Assembly (NCBI RefSeq): GCF_030503895.2
Contig: NZ_CP129970.2
Location: forward strand, 248,001 to 312,000
Direction: 5' to 3'
Source of the DNA: Marivirga arenosa
Lineage (GTDB): Bacteria > Bacteroidota > Bacteroidia > Cytophagales > Cyclobacteriaceae
Length of the DNA: 64,000 nt
Position numbers and translations under genes: made by a program. Shown piece after piece: positions 6,050 to 14,210 of this stretch (position 1 is its first letter; each line of letters starts with the position of its first letter). The notes under the pieces are model-generated. The model was not told the DNA's origin. It saw only the letters and a program-made list of their open reading frames with translations, and did no database searches.

Positions 6050-7282
6050 CTATTTTAGTAGTTCTTTCGGAATCAATTTCAAGTAATCTTGGTAAGGAAT
6101 TTTTGTAACACCTTGAGCTACATAGTCACAGTTGTACTTATCGAGGATATCCGACTTAGGTTTATAAGGATCGATAACTATCATTTTCTTTCCTGCTTCT
6201 AAGAAATTATTAATCAAATAGTCATTTATTCCAGGGTCTTGAAATCCATAGCCAACAACGATTAGCAGAGAAGATTCCTTTAGGTTCGATTCAAAGTGCT
6301 TAAAGAGTTTGATGTAATGGTCATCTTCAATGTATCTCTTAGTTTTCTCTGTGGTACCACTAAGAAAATCTGGAGACACATCATCCCACAGGTGTTGAAA
6401 CTCAAATTTCTTCTTTTCTTCGTTAAATACTTCTTCATGATAGTCTCTTACTGCATAGTTTGACTTAATTCTAACTCTTTCATGGTTCTGTCTATAAATT
6501 ACCGTATTAAATACGCTCCCATGCAATTTATACAGACAGAGTTTAGTGTCGAACTTATCTGTAAATCGCTCCAATTTGACTTTATATGTTTTATGTACTT
6601 TTTTGTCGCCATGAGGAAAGTCATAGCTGACAGTTCCATAAAAAGGAGAACCTTCAAGCTCGAATCCATCAGAAAATTCTTGCCATAAATCCGAATGATG
6701 TCTACCAATCCAATCAAAGAATAAGTCATGATTTAGAGTATGAACTTTCAGGTCATTTACCTTGAGTAACTCTCTTAATAGGCTCCAAAATGAATCGTAC
6801 GGTGGGTAGTTTAATGTGCTAACATCTTCAAAGTATTTTAAGCTGTGTAATTGCGACCCTAAAAGTTGATTAAAACTGCGATTAAAATCAGAAACTCTAT
6901 TGTAACAATCTCTCTGCCCATCTTTCCCTTTGAAGTGCTTATCATTAAAAGCCTTGTAAAAGCCTTCAATTAAATCCTTATTTTCTTTTTCTCTTAGATA
7001 ACCTGAATAGAAATCATAAAATGTTTCGTAGTGAAATTCTTGGTCATCTTTTAAAACATCATTATTGTAAAACTCCAAGAACTCTTGAAGAAATTGTCGT
7101 TCATCCCATCTGCTCCATCTGTTGGGGTCATCTTGACCGTTTAGGAACATCGCATGCTGGTCAGTATGAATTAGAATTTCACTTTCATCGATTTTGCCCA
7201 TTCTTTGATTTAATTGCCGTACTCCTGGGAGTCCTTCAGGAATCGAAAAGCCTGAACCAAATAAGAAAGAAACTATTGCCAT
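6050..7282 (-). CDS. SIR2-like NADase-type defence protein
   Basis: 410 aa. SIR2 NAD-binding motifs occur in order: FLFGSGFSIPEGLPG (residues 7-20, the GAG-S loop), TLNHD (182-186, the catalytic Asn and Asp), KLHGS (252-256, His254) and LIVVGYGFQDPGINDYLIN (340-358). The cysteine zinc module of protein deacetylase sirtuins is absent, as in the SIR2_2-type proteins of phage-defence systems, many of which deplete NAD+. Gene order HEPN, SIR2, peptidase, with 23- and 28-bp gaps, points to one operon. Which event triggers it and whether it hydrolyses NAD+ is inferred. No membrane segments. Confidence 0.88.
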   Translation of the reverse strand: MAIVSFLFGSGFSIPEGLPGVRQLNQRMGKIDESEILIHTDQHAMFLNGQDDPNRWSRWDERQFLQEFLEFYNNDVLKDDQEFHYETFYDFYSGYLREKENKDLIEGFYKAFNDKHFKGKDGQRDCYNRVSDFNRSFNQLLGSQLHSLKYFEDVSTLNYPPYDSFWSLLRELLKVNDLKVHTLNHDLFFDWIGRHHSDLWQEFSDGFELEGSPFYGTVSYDFPHGDKKVHKTYKVKLERFTDKFDTKLCLYKLHGSVFNTVIYRQNHERVRIKSNYAVRDYHEEVFNEEKKKFEFQHLWDDVSPDFLSGTTEKTKRYIEDDHYIKLFKHFESNLKESSLLIVVGYGFQDPGINDYLINNFLEAGKKMIVIDPYKPKSDILDKYNCDYVAQGVTKIPYQDYLKLIPKELLK

Positions 7283-7305
7283 AATGCTCGTTTTTCAGAT
7301 TGCTG

Positions 7306-8052
7306 CTATTTCCAACGTTGAATTATTTTATTAATATTTTGTTCTAAAAGTTCAGAAAAGTTGTCTTCGCTAAACTTCTCCTTTTTCTCAAGCATTTCAA
7401 CTACTTTCTTCGTTTGTTTCCATATTTTGAGTAGTTCAGACAGTTTTGGCTTCAAAGCCTTCGCATTATCGGGCGTGTAGTGTACAGTTTTGTTTCTCAA
7501 TGAAAAGAGATTTACGATTTCATTGATTTGAACTTTATTCAGTTTTAAATCATCCTTGAATATGTATATCAAGCGGTCAATAATCCTAGCAGTCGATATT
7601 CGTGAATAGCTTAAATTGTCTATTTCGTTTATATGATTTAAAAAGAGTAAATGCCTGTTAACTAATGTTTCTATGAAAAAGCCGAAATTGTTTAAGTGCC
7701 CTAAGATTTCAATAGAGTTTATTTCGTGTTGATGTCCAAAACTGTGTTGGCCTAAGCGAGCCTTTTGCTGTGCGGTTTCCCATGAAGCAGCCATTTGAGA
7801 TGCTGTTTCGTCAGAGATTGCTTCGATGCTATCAGTTTGTAAGAGTTCAACTGGATTGTCAGGCAAGCTAAGATTTTCAATTAGTTTCCTGTCTGCTTCT
7901 GTCGGGTCAATTTTGTCAATGTATTTAGAAAATATAATTGAGGCATACTCATAAATCAAGACTTCATTTAAATAGTGAAATGATTCACTCAAGTAAAAGT
8001 TTATCCCTTCACCTAATTTGGAATATGTTTCTATGTCGTGATTATTCGCCAT
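7306..8052 (-). CDS. HEPN-like helical protein with RX4H motif
   Basis: 248 aa, nearly all helical. Near the C-terminus is VNLFSLRNKTVHYTPDNA: R186-N187-K-T-V-H191 fits the RX4-6H catalytic signature of HEPN domains, with the usual polar residue after Arg, and a preceding helix with FIETLVNRHLLFLNHINEID. HEPN proteins are often RNases in toxin-antitoxin and abortive-infection systems. It is first in the three-gene cassette, its ATG being 17 bases after the GTTGGCAGC core. No clear promoter is seen in front. The HEPN call is by motif and fold impression only. Confidence 0.65.
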   Translation of the reverse strand: MANNHDIETYSKLGEGINFYLSESFHYLNEVLIYEYASIIFSKYIDKIDPTEADRKLIENLSLPDNPVELLQTDSIEAISDETASQMAASWETAQQKARLGQHSFGHQHEINSIEILGHLNNFGFFIETLVNRHLLFLNHINEIDNLSYSRISTARIIDRLIYIFKDDLKLNKVQINEIVNLFSLRNKTVHYTPDNAKALKPKLSELLKIWKQTKKVVEMLEKKEKFSEDNFSELLEQNINKIIQRWK

Positions 8053-8068
8053 TTATTTTGCTTGCTGC

Positions 8069-8193
8069 CAACGCTAAGCATATGGCTTTGTGGCGGTTTT
8101 TAAAGTGCCTTCTTGTCTGCCCGCACTATTGCTATTTAAATGTACAAAATTTTCTTTTACCCCTGAAGCCGCCATAAGCTATATGTAGTGTTA
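8069..8193 (-). repeat. attC-like inverted repeat G
   Basis: 125 bp from CAAC (8069-8072) to GTTA (8190-8193). Arms ATATGGCTT-GTGGCGG and CCGCCATAAGCTATAT pair over about 25 bases with offsets. The stop codon of the lipocalin-like gene is the TAA inside its core. The middle holds no gene. Confidence 0.75.
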
Positions 8194-9294
8194 GGGACTT
8201 TCTTTTTCAAAATCTATTCGTGCAGCAAATCTTGCTCTTTCATCATATCTATAGTTTAAATCAAGGCTTAAATTATTTAAGTTCAAGGAATATATTGACA
8301 GATATTCTTCCCAACCATCATTTGATTTAATTATTACATAGGATCCGTTTTTTGCTAATCTCCAAGTGCCTTGTTCATTGTTTGTGAAATCAATTCTATT
8401 TTTATTTTTTACAAGGGTTATCTTATTATTTGAAACATACTGTCCATTATCCTTGAATTCTATAGAGAAATTGAGGTTTAAGATTGAATCAATATGCAGA
8501 GCATTTATATTATTTGAAAATCTTGAAAATGACCATTTCCCAATTAATTCATATTCTTTTTTCTGAAATTCTTTTAATGTTAATAGTCCATTATTTTCTA
8601 AAGTGACAATAGTCGCTTTTGGAAAGTCTGACCACTCTTGGACTGAAACTTCAGCTACAATGCGACCTTTAGCTTCAGATTTTAAATTAAAGAAATATTC
8701 CTTTAAAGATTCTCTATCAGCGATATACAGAACATAGTAATTCTCGCTATTAGCCAATTTCCAGTCACCATAATTTGCATAACCGTATTCTTCACCCTGA
8801 TAAATTAAAGTTAGAGTACTTGAATCAGAAAAGTGAAATTTTAAAGATGAAAGTGAACCTAATTCAGACTTTACTTGCCATTCAGTATTTTCAAAATCTC
8901 TAGCACTCAATTCAATATCCTCGGAGCTAAAAGGTTTTAGTACAATATAGGTTTCTTTATCCTCAATAGGTCTTAAAATGATACTATCTTTATTAATTGA
9001 TTCTATTTTAATTTTTTCTCCTTTAAGCTTAAAAATCCCTCCCTTTTTAACTCTTGTTTTATTAGGCTTTTCTTTAAAATTATGAAATTTTACAGTTTTA
9101 TCAGAGAACTCAACTATTCCTGAAACAATAGAAAATGATTCCATTTTTTCAACAGAATCAGCAGGGCTGTCAATCGAATAAACTTCTTCCATTGAACGAA
9201 TATAATCTACTTTCCAAGCACCAGATAGCTCTTGTCCCAATGTAAAGAACGTGGACAGCAATAAAGCGGCTAATAATGGTAAAATTCTTTTCAT
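8191..9294 (-). CDS. Secreted lipocalin-like beta-rich protein
   Basis: 367 aa from ATG at 9292-9294. An in-frame ATG at 9307-9309 exists, but the shorter start gives a clean signal peptide (MKRILPLLAALLLSTFFTLG, cleaved before QELS). Three beta-rich segments each carry a G-x-W or N-x-W strand: GAWKVDYI, NTEWQVKSELGSL and GKWSFSRF, with a fourth GTWRLAKNGSYVII, like the tandem lipocalin-like domains of Bacteroidota. It is likely periplasmic; ligand unknown. The stop lies in the recombination core at 8191-8193, and 5' and 3' cores match over nine bases. Confidence 0.7.
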   Translation of the reverse strand: MKRILPLLAALLLSTFFTLGQELSGAWKVDYIRSMEEVYSIDSPADSVEKMESFSIVSGIVEFSDKTVKFHNFKEKPNKTRVKKGGIFKLKGEKIKIESINKDSIILRPIEDKETYIVLKPFSSEDIELSARDFENTEWQVKSELGSLSSLKFHFSDSSTLTLIYQGEEYGYANYGDWKLANSENYYVLYIADRESLKEYFFNLKSEAKGRIVAEVSVQEWSDFPKATIVTLENNGLLTLKEFQKKEYELIGKWSFSRFSNNINALHIDSILNLNFSIEFKDNGQYVSNNKITLVKNKNRIDFTNNEQGTWRLAKNGSYVIIKSNDGWEEYLSIYSLNLNNLSLDLNYRYDERARFAARIDFEKESP

Positions 9295-9406
9295 TGTAAT
9301 TCTGACCAATACATTATCATTTGTTGATTTTTATTAATTCACTAAATTTTTCTGCTCTTCCGTTAGCTTTCGGAGTCAATGGCTTAGCTATAGAGCGGAT
9401 TGTCCC

Positions 9407-9605
9407 TAACGGGCGCGTGTAAAAATCCGTGCGCCACTATTAATTAAGGCGATGAAGATAGCAATTTTTATTTTGCTATCAATAGCCTAGTTGATGTGAC
9501 TGAAACTGCATGAATTTACTTTTTGCTCTGCCTGCTAAAAATTGCGGGAATCAACTACTTTGCTTGCCGGAAACTGCTTAAGCGCATGGTTTTTACATAG
9601 TGTTA
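9407..9605 (-). repeat. attC-like inverted repeat C (long family)
   Basis: 199 bp, relative of the repeat at 2027-2224. Outer arms GTGTAAAAATCCGTGCGC and GCGCATGGTTTTTACA pair well; an inner hairpin GATAGCAA-TTTTTA-TTTTGCTATC lies at about 9453-9478. It separates the 179-aa orphan from the lipocalin-like cassette and supplies the stop codon of the former. Positions 9295-9406 hold no gene; a GTTAGC/GGCTTAGCTA stretch there may be an older remnant. Confidence 0.75.
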
Positions 9606-10129
9606 GCCTCAGTATCTATTTCTTTAATCTCTGAGAAGCTTGATAAAAACTTAGAAGAAAAGAATGTTTTAACAGCCTCAAACATATTTCCATCTAAATT
9701 GAATTCAATACGCTGATTATCTTTGAGTTTAATAATTCCTGTAAGTTCTCCTGCGTGATAAGTATCACCTCTGATCCTTGTCCATCTCGCATACTTTATT
9801 GGAAGGCCAATGTTGTAAAGAAACCAAAAAGGAGTAAAAGGAAACGGTTCGATGTTGTCAGGCTCCTTGATGATCTCTATTTGGTCGATTTTATCGTATT
9901 GCACAGAAAAAGTCAACTTATCTCCCAAACGTCCTACAAGTCCGTTGGGTCTTTGATCTAAATGAATTCTGGAAGGGTTATGCTTTCTAATTTCAGTAAT
10001 CAACTCCTCTGGTCCACTTGTTATGTTTAAGTGGCCCAGTCCATACACTTTGATCTGCATTCTCTCACGAATAGAAAGTTCCGCACCCAAAACTTTGTCA
10101 AAACTATTTGCTTTAAATGAAATGTTCAT
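9593..10129 (-). CDS. Hypothetical cassette protein, 179 aa
   Basis: No family recognised. ATG at 10127-10129 gives MNISFKANSFDKVLGAELSI; a TTG further up (10151-10153) lies inside the recombination core and is unlikely. A hydrophobic aromatic stretch PFPFTPFWFLYNIGLPIKYA (about 90-110) could be a short membrane anchor or buried core, flanked by beta-type segments (TYHAGELTGIIKLKDNQRIE), giving a PH-domain-like impression. The C-terminus EANTM and stop are encoded by the attC-like repeat. This is the cassette nearest the chromosomal boundary; 5' and 3' cores match over ten bases. Confidence 0.7.
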   Translation of the reverse strand: MNISFKANSFDKVLGAELSIRERMQIKVYGLGHLNITSGPEELITEIRKHNPSRIHLDQRPNGLVGRLGDKLTFSVQYDKIDQIEIIKEPDNIEPFPFTPFWFLYNIGLPIKYARWTRIRGDTYHAGELTGIIKLKDNQRIEFNLDGNMFEAVKTFFSSKFLSSFSEIKEIDTEANTM

Positions 10130-10148
10130 TCGAAGATCTATTGAGGCT

Positions 10149-10389
10149 AACAATTGTGCAAACGCTATTATTGCGTTTATATATTATTGGCACTAATCTA
10201 ACGGATTTTTTATTGTATTCATATAGGTGCTTACAACAGTTGTTGATATGCAACTTTAGGTGATAAAATATCTATTATGTAAGTCATTACAATTCAAAAA
10301 ATAAAGCTGAGCTTAAGGTTTTGGTTGTAATTGAACTGATGTAATAAATGTAATTAATATCCTACAAGAATGAAAATGGTAGTTTATAA
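10149..10389 (-). repeat. 240-bp direct repeat, copy 2, at the array boundary
   Basis: Same sequence as 993-1232 with about ten differences. A GTTAGC at 10414-10419 is complementary to the core at 10146-10151, so the full element may extend to there (about 270 bp). Beyond it, 10420-10610 has no gene or structure I can name; this is the likely junction between cassette array and chromosome. Confidence 0.8.
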
Positions 10390-10613
10390 CAAAAAGACTA
10401 TAATTAGAACACGGTTAGCTATTTCTTAATTTGTGAAATGACTGTGTCTTTAGGGAGCCGCAAACAAACGGGCTATTCAAACCGCAACAACCCTATCCCC
10501 TCTTCCACTTTTCAGAATTCCACTCCGCTAAGCGTGATCAGTTGCTTTTTTATCGTAAAAACCTATTGTATTCTCTTTCTAAAGCCGATACTTATTGAAT
10601 TACATAAAATAAA

Positions 10614-10644
10614 AAACCCGCAAGGGTTTAAAGCTTGCGGGTTT
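10614..10644 (-). terminator. Terminator of the ferredoxin gene
   Basis: Stem AAACCCGCAAG (10614-10624) with CTTGCGGGTTT (10634-10644), 24 bases after the ferredoxin stop, followed on that strand by a T-rich run. It also insulates the array from ferredoxin transcription. Confidence 0.85.
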
Positions 10645-10667
10645 AAATATTTTAAGTTCAAAAATTA

Positions 10668-11030
<363 letters not shown>

Positions 11031-11063
11031 TTAAGCTCTTCGCTAATTTAGTTAGTATAACAA

Positions 11064-11095
11064 CAAATTTAGAGACAATAAGTTTACCGAACAAA
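11064..11095 (-). promoter_or_regulatory. Promoter of the ferredoxin gene
   Basis: The coding strand has TTTG (complement of 11092-11095), 20 bases, then TAAATTTG (complement of 11064-11071): a full match to the Bacteroidota -33/-7 consensus, 46 bases before the ATG. Confidence 0.75.
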
Positions 11096-11298
11096 ATAAT
11101 TTGAATTCATTAATTTAATGAGTGAGTAATTTAAAAAAGTTCTACACAAAAGATTTTGAAATTAACTTTAAAACTAAAAGTCATTTAAGCAACATCTTTA
11201 AGAAATGAGTAATTGAATTACAAAAAAATGATTCTTAAAACATTAATTTCCAAACTGATTACTATGATTAGAGTATAATAAAGGTGTATTACTATTCT

Positions 11299-13548
11299 AT
11301 GATAAAAAACTACTACCAACAGCTTCTAAATTTTCTTAAAAGCCCTGATTTCCTAAAATCTATAATAGTCACTTTTGGTATAGTATTACCCTTAATAATT
11401 GGAATCCAAATTGACCAAATCTCCTATCTACTTAGCGTATCCATAGGTGTTTTTCTTACTTCAGGAAGTGATGTTCCCGGTAGCCGAAAACATAAAAGCA
11501 TTGGAATTTTAATTGCTACATTAATTGCAGTATTAACCACCATCGCCATTACCTATGTAGCTCCAAACCCTTATTTGTTGGTACCAACAATGTCACTTCT
11601 TATTTTCGGAATATCCTTTATTTCGGTATATGGTTTTAGAGCTTCCTTAATTTCTTTTTCAGGCTTATTAGCGATCGTATTAAGCTTTGCACATCCGCAA
11701 GTTGGTCAAGAAATCTTAATTCAAGGACTATTCATTGCAATTGGAGGCTTTTGGTATTTATTTTTATCGGCTATATTCCATCCATTACTGCAAAAACGTC
11801 AAATCAATAAAGAACTTAGTTCATGCCTACAGTTTACAGCTCAATACATTCGAATCAGGGGAAATTTAGCTATAGGAGAAGGCAAGGCTGAAGAATTAAA
11901 AAAAGAGTTATTTGAGCTGCAAACCACTATAAACGCCACTCACGAAACTCTGCGAGAACTTTTATTGACCGAAAGGCAGAGCTCTGGGTTTTCAAATTAT
12001 AAGAGAAAACAATTATTGATCTTCATTGAATTAATTGACATTCTAGAACTCTCAATGGCAAACCCAGCTAATTATGAAAAAATAAATAGTCTATTTCTAG
12101 AAAAACCTCATTATGTTCGCCCATTTATAGATTTAGTATTTCAATTATCAGATAGATTGGATCAAATGGCTATTGCGATGTTAGAAAACAAAAAACTCTC
12201 GCATAAAATAGACTTTAACATCCTGATCCAATTATGTGAAAAAACTATTCAAACTTATAAAAACGATATTGGATTACCAGAAGCTAGAGAGGGTGCTCTT
12301 TTGCTTAGAAATTTACTTGAATATGAAGAAAACCAAATTCAAAAAATTGATTCCATTGAAAGGGTATTTTATGATCTCGAAAACCGAAAAAATATTGGAA
12401 TTAGAAGTAAAGAGGGAAAGCAGTTTATCACTCAGCAAGATTACGATCTTAATATCCTAAGTGAGAATTTTAGTTTCAAGTCACCTATTTTAAAGCACAG
12501 CGCTCGTCTCACTATTGCTATGCTTTTAGCGTACACAATCGGGACTTTATTTTCACTACAAAATACTTATTGGATATTATTAACGATTGTGGTAATAATG
12601 AGGCCCGGTTATACCCTTACCAAAGAAAGATCAAAACATCGATTATACGGCACATTAATTGGAGCATCAATTGCAAGCATCATAGTTTTAATCAATCAAA
12701 ACACTTATTTATTTGCCTTTTTGGCAATTGTTTCACTAACTCTTGCACTTAGCTTTATCCAAAAAAACTACAAAACCGCCTCCGTTTTTATTACAACCAG
12801 TATCGTTTTTATTTACACTCTCATAAATCCAGACGCATTTGAGGTTATACAATATAGAGTGGTAGATACAATAATAGGAGCAGCTATTGCATTTGGAGCC
12901 GGTACATTACTATGGCCTACATGGGAATCAGAAAGTATACAAAACACCATATTAAAAGTATTAAGAGCTAATAGAAAATATCTCGCCCAAATTGATCGGT
13001 ATTATCATGAAAACAGTGGCCTTACTGATTATAAACTAGCTAGAAAGGAAGCCTTTTTAGAAATGGGGAATTTAAATGCAGCATTTCAGCGATTAAGCCA
13101 AGAACCCAAATCCCAGCAACATCATGTGGGCAAAATAAATGAGATTGTTAGTATAAATCAAACACTCCTTGCTGCAATGGCCTCCTTAGGAACCTATTTA
13201 ATTAATCATAAAGAGAATGAAGTTTCAAAAGACTTTGAATTTATAATTAAAACTATAGACCTCAATCTTAAACAGGCTATACAGCGTTTACTTAAAAAAG
13301 ACCAAACAGGCTCTATTTCTGAAGACGAATTAGAGCTTGCACATCAGCATTTAGAAGAAAGATTTGAAAGCTTAGTATCTATTCGAAATCAGGAGTTAGC
13401 ATTTAAGAAAACAAAGCCAATTGACCCCCAGTTAAGAAAAAGATTGCAGTCTACGCGCTTAATATCAGATCAAATGAAGTGGCTAGTTACTATATCGGGC
13501 AATATCAAGAAAGTAATCGAAAGCTTAGAATCGGACTTGGTGAAATAA
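11299..13548 (+). CDS. FUSC-family (YccS/YhfK-like) inner-membrane protein
   Basis: 749 aa from ATG at 11299 (an in-frame GTG lies 15 bases upstream). Two membrane blocks: residues about 20-165 with several helices (GIVLPLIIGIQIDQISYLLS, LLIFGISFISVYGFRASLIS), a helical cytoplasmic region, then 390-540 with LTIAMLLAYTIGTLF and the FUSC signature TYWILLTIVVIMRPGYTLTK followed by RSKHRLYGTLIGA. A C-terminal helical domain follows. Family members resemble aromatic-acid efflux and fusaric-acid resistance pumps; the substrate is unknown. Monocistronic; the 280-bp upstream gap shows no clear promoter consensus for it. Confidence 0.88.
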   Translation: MIKNYYQQLLNFLKSPDFLKSIIVTFGIVLPLIIGIQIDQISYLLSVSIGVFLTSGSDVPGSRKHKSIGILIATLIAVLTTIAITYVAPNPYLLVPTMSLLIFGISFISVYGFRASLISFSGLLAIVLSFAHPQVGQEILIQGLFIAIGGFWYLFLSAIFHPLLQKRQINKELSSCLQFTAQYIRIRGNLAIGEGKAEELKKELFELQTTINATHETLRELLLTERQSSGFSNYKRKQLLIFIELIDILELSMANPANYEKINSLFLEKPHYVRPFIDLVFQLSDRLDQMAIAMLENKKLSHKIDFNILIQLCEKTIQTYKNDIGLPEAREGALLLRNLLEYEENQIQKIDSIERVFYDLENRKNIGIRSKEGKQFITQQDYDLNILSENFSFKSPILKHSARLTIAMLLAYTIGTLFSLQNTYWILLTIVVIMRPGYTLTKERSKHRLYGTLIGASIASIIVLINQNTYLFAFLAIVSLTLALSFIQKNYKTASVFITTSIVFIYTLINPDAFEVIQYRVVDTIIGAAIAFGAGTLLWPTWESESIQNTILKVLRANRKYLAQIDRYYHENSGLTDYKLARKEAFLEMGNLNAAFQRLSQEPKSQQHHVGKINEIVSINQTLLAAMASLGTYLINHKENEVSKDFEFIIKTIDLNLKQAIQRLLKKDQTGSISEDELELAHQHLEERFESLVSIRNQELAFKKTKPIDPQLRKRLQSTRLISDQMKWLVTISGNIKKVIESLESDLVK

Positions 13549-13667
13549 AGGTCTAGATCCCGCTTATTTTCTGTACTTATCATTTAAGCCTTTCCCTTCT
13601 AAAATTAATGGTTTAATCTTATTTCAATTTAAGCCATATAACTATATTAAAATAAAATTACTTGAAG

Positions 13668-14129
13668 CTACTTCTTTCGGTATTTTATCTGTAGCCCATT
13701 TAAAAAATTTCTCAAATATTGCTCTTGAAAAGGTCGATATTGTTTTTGCTTTGGATTTCTTAAAAAGGCAGTTATCTCATGTGGACTGATTGGTTTTTCA
13801 GCTAAATTAAAAATATCCACTATATCTTCTGTTTTTAAAGAAAGAGCTATTTTCAGCTTCTTTAAAATTTCATTATTCTCTAATACTTTTTCTGCTGTGG
13901 GTTGAACACCTTCCTTTTTACCTCTATTTTTATTGATTAAGCCATTTAAGAAAGTTGCTAATTGATCATCATGAATATCCTTATATTCTTCATGATCCTC
14001 TGCTTTTAACCAGTCGGTTACCAGTGATCGTGTCACCTTATAATCTGCCTGATCAAATATTGAAATCATTTCCTGATCACTGAAATCAAAAGTGAAGCGA
14101 AGTCTTTTTAAAATATCGTTATTGGTCAT
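13668..14129 (-). CDS. DUF1456 (YehS-like) protein
   Basis: 153 aa made of two similar halves: NNDILKRLRFTFDFSDQEMI with a FLNGLINKNRG end, and NNEILKKLKIALSLKTEDIV with a FLNGLQIKYRKK end. This tandem helical repeat is the DUF1456 family, widespread and of unknown biochemical function. Cytosolic. It is 82 bases downstream of sucD, with a terminator between them. Confidence 0.88.
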   Translation of the reverse strand: MTNNDILKRLRFTFDFSDQEMISIFDQADYKVTRSLVTDWLKAEDHEEYKDIHDDQLATFLNGLINKNRGKKEGVQPTAEKVLENNEILKKLKIALSLKTEDIVDIFNLAEKPISPHEITAFLRNPKQKQYRPFQEQYLRNFLNGLQIKYRKK

Positions 14130-14149
14130 ATCTAGCTAAAAATAAAAAA

Positions 14150-14180
14150 GGCTGTTTCAGTATAAAAAACTAAAACAGCC
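14150..14180 (-). terminator. Terminator of sucD
   Basis: GGCTGTTT (14150-14157) pairs with AAACAGCC (14173-14180), with a T run following on the minus strand, 31 bases after the sucD stop. Confidence 0.8.
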
Positions 14181-14210
14181 TACAATTAAATATTATTAGT
14201 TATCTCCTAA

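Larger units (their letters stand above)
70..10151 (-). other. Integron-like gene-cassette array (attC-like sites, no integrase in window)
   Basis: Eight or nine minus-strand units, each followed at its 3' end by an imperfect inverted repeat whose coding-strand ends are AAC and GTT. The start of a unit (GTT plus 6-7 bases) is the exact reverse complement of the bases opening its own 3' repeat in six units: 10142-10151 with 9602-9611, 9402-9410 with 8190-8198, 8064-8072 with 5319-5327, 5257-5266 with 4996-5005, 3604-3612 with 2860-2868, and 987-995 with 191-199. A seventh pair, 2812-2820 with 2221-2229, has one mismatch. In integrons the same relation holds because a circular cassette carries both halves of its core site. 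No tyrosine recombinase is seen here, so this resembles an integrase-less array. The array continues beyond the left edge. Confidence 0.8.

Noticed and set aside
993-10389. Insertion-sequence or composite transposon ends
   Set aside because: The 240-bp repeats are direct, have no terminal inverted repeats or transposase between them, and each sits at a cassette core; the site model explains them better.
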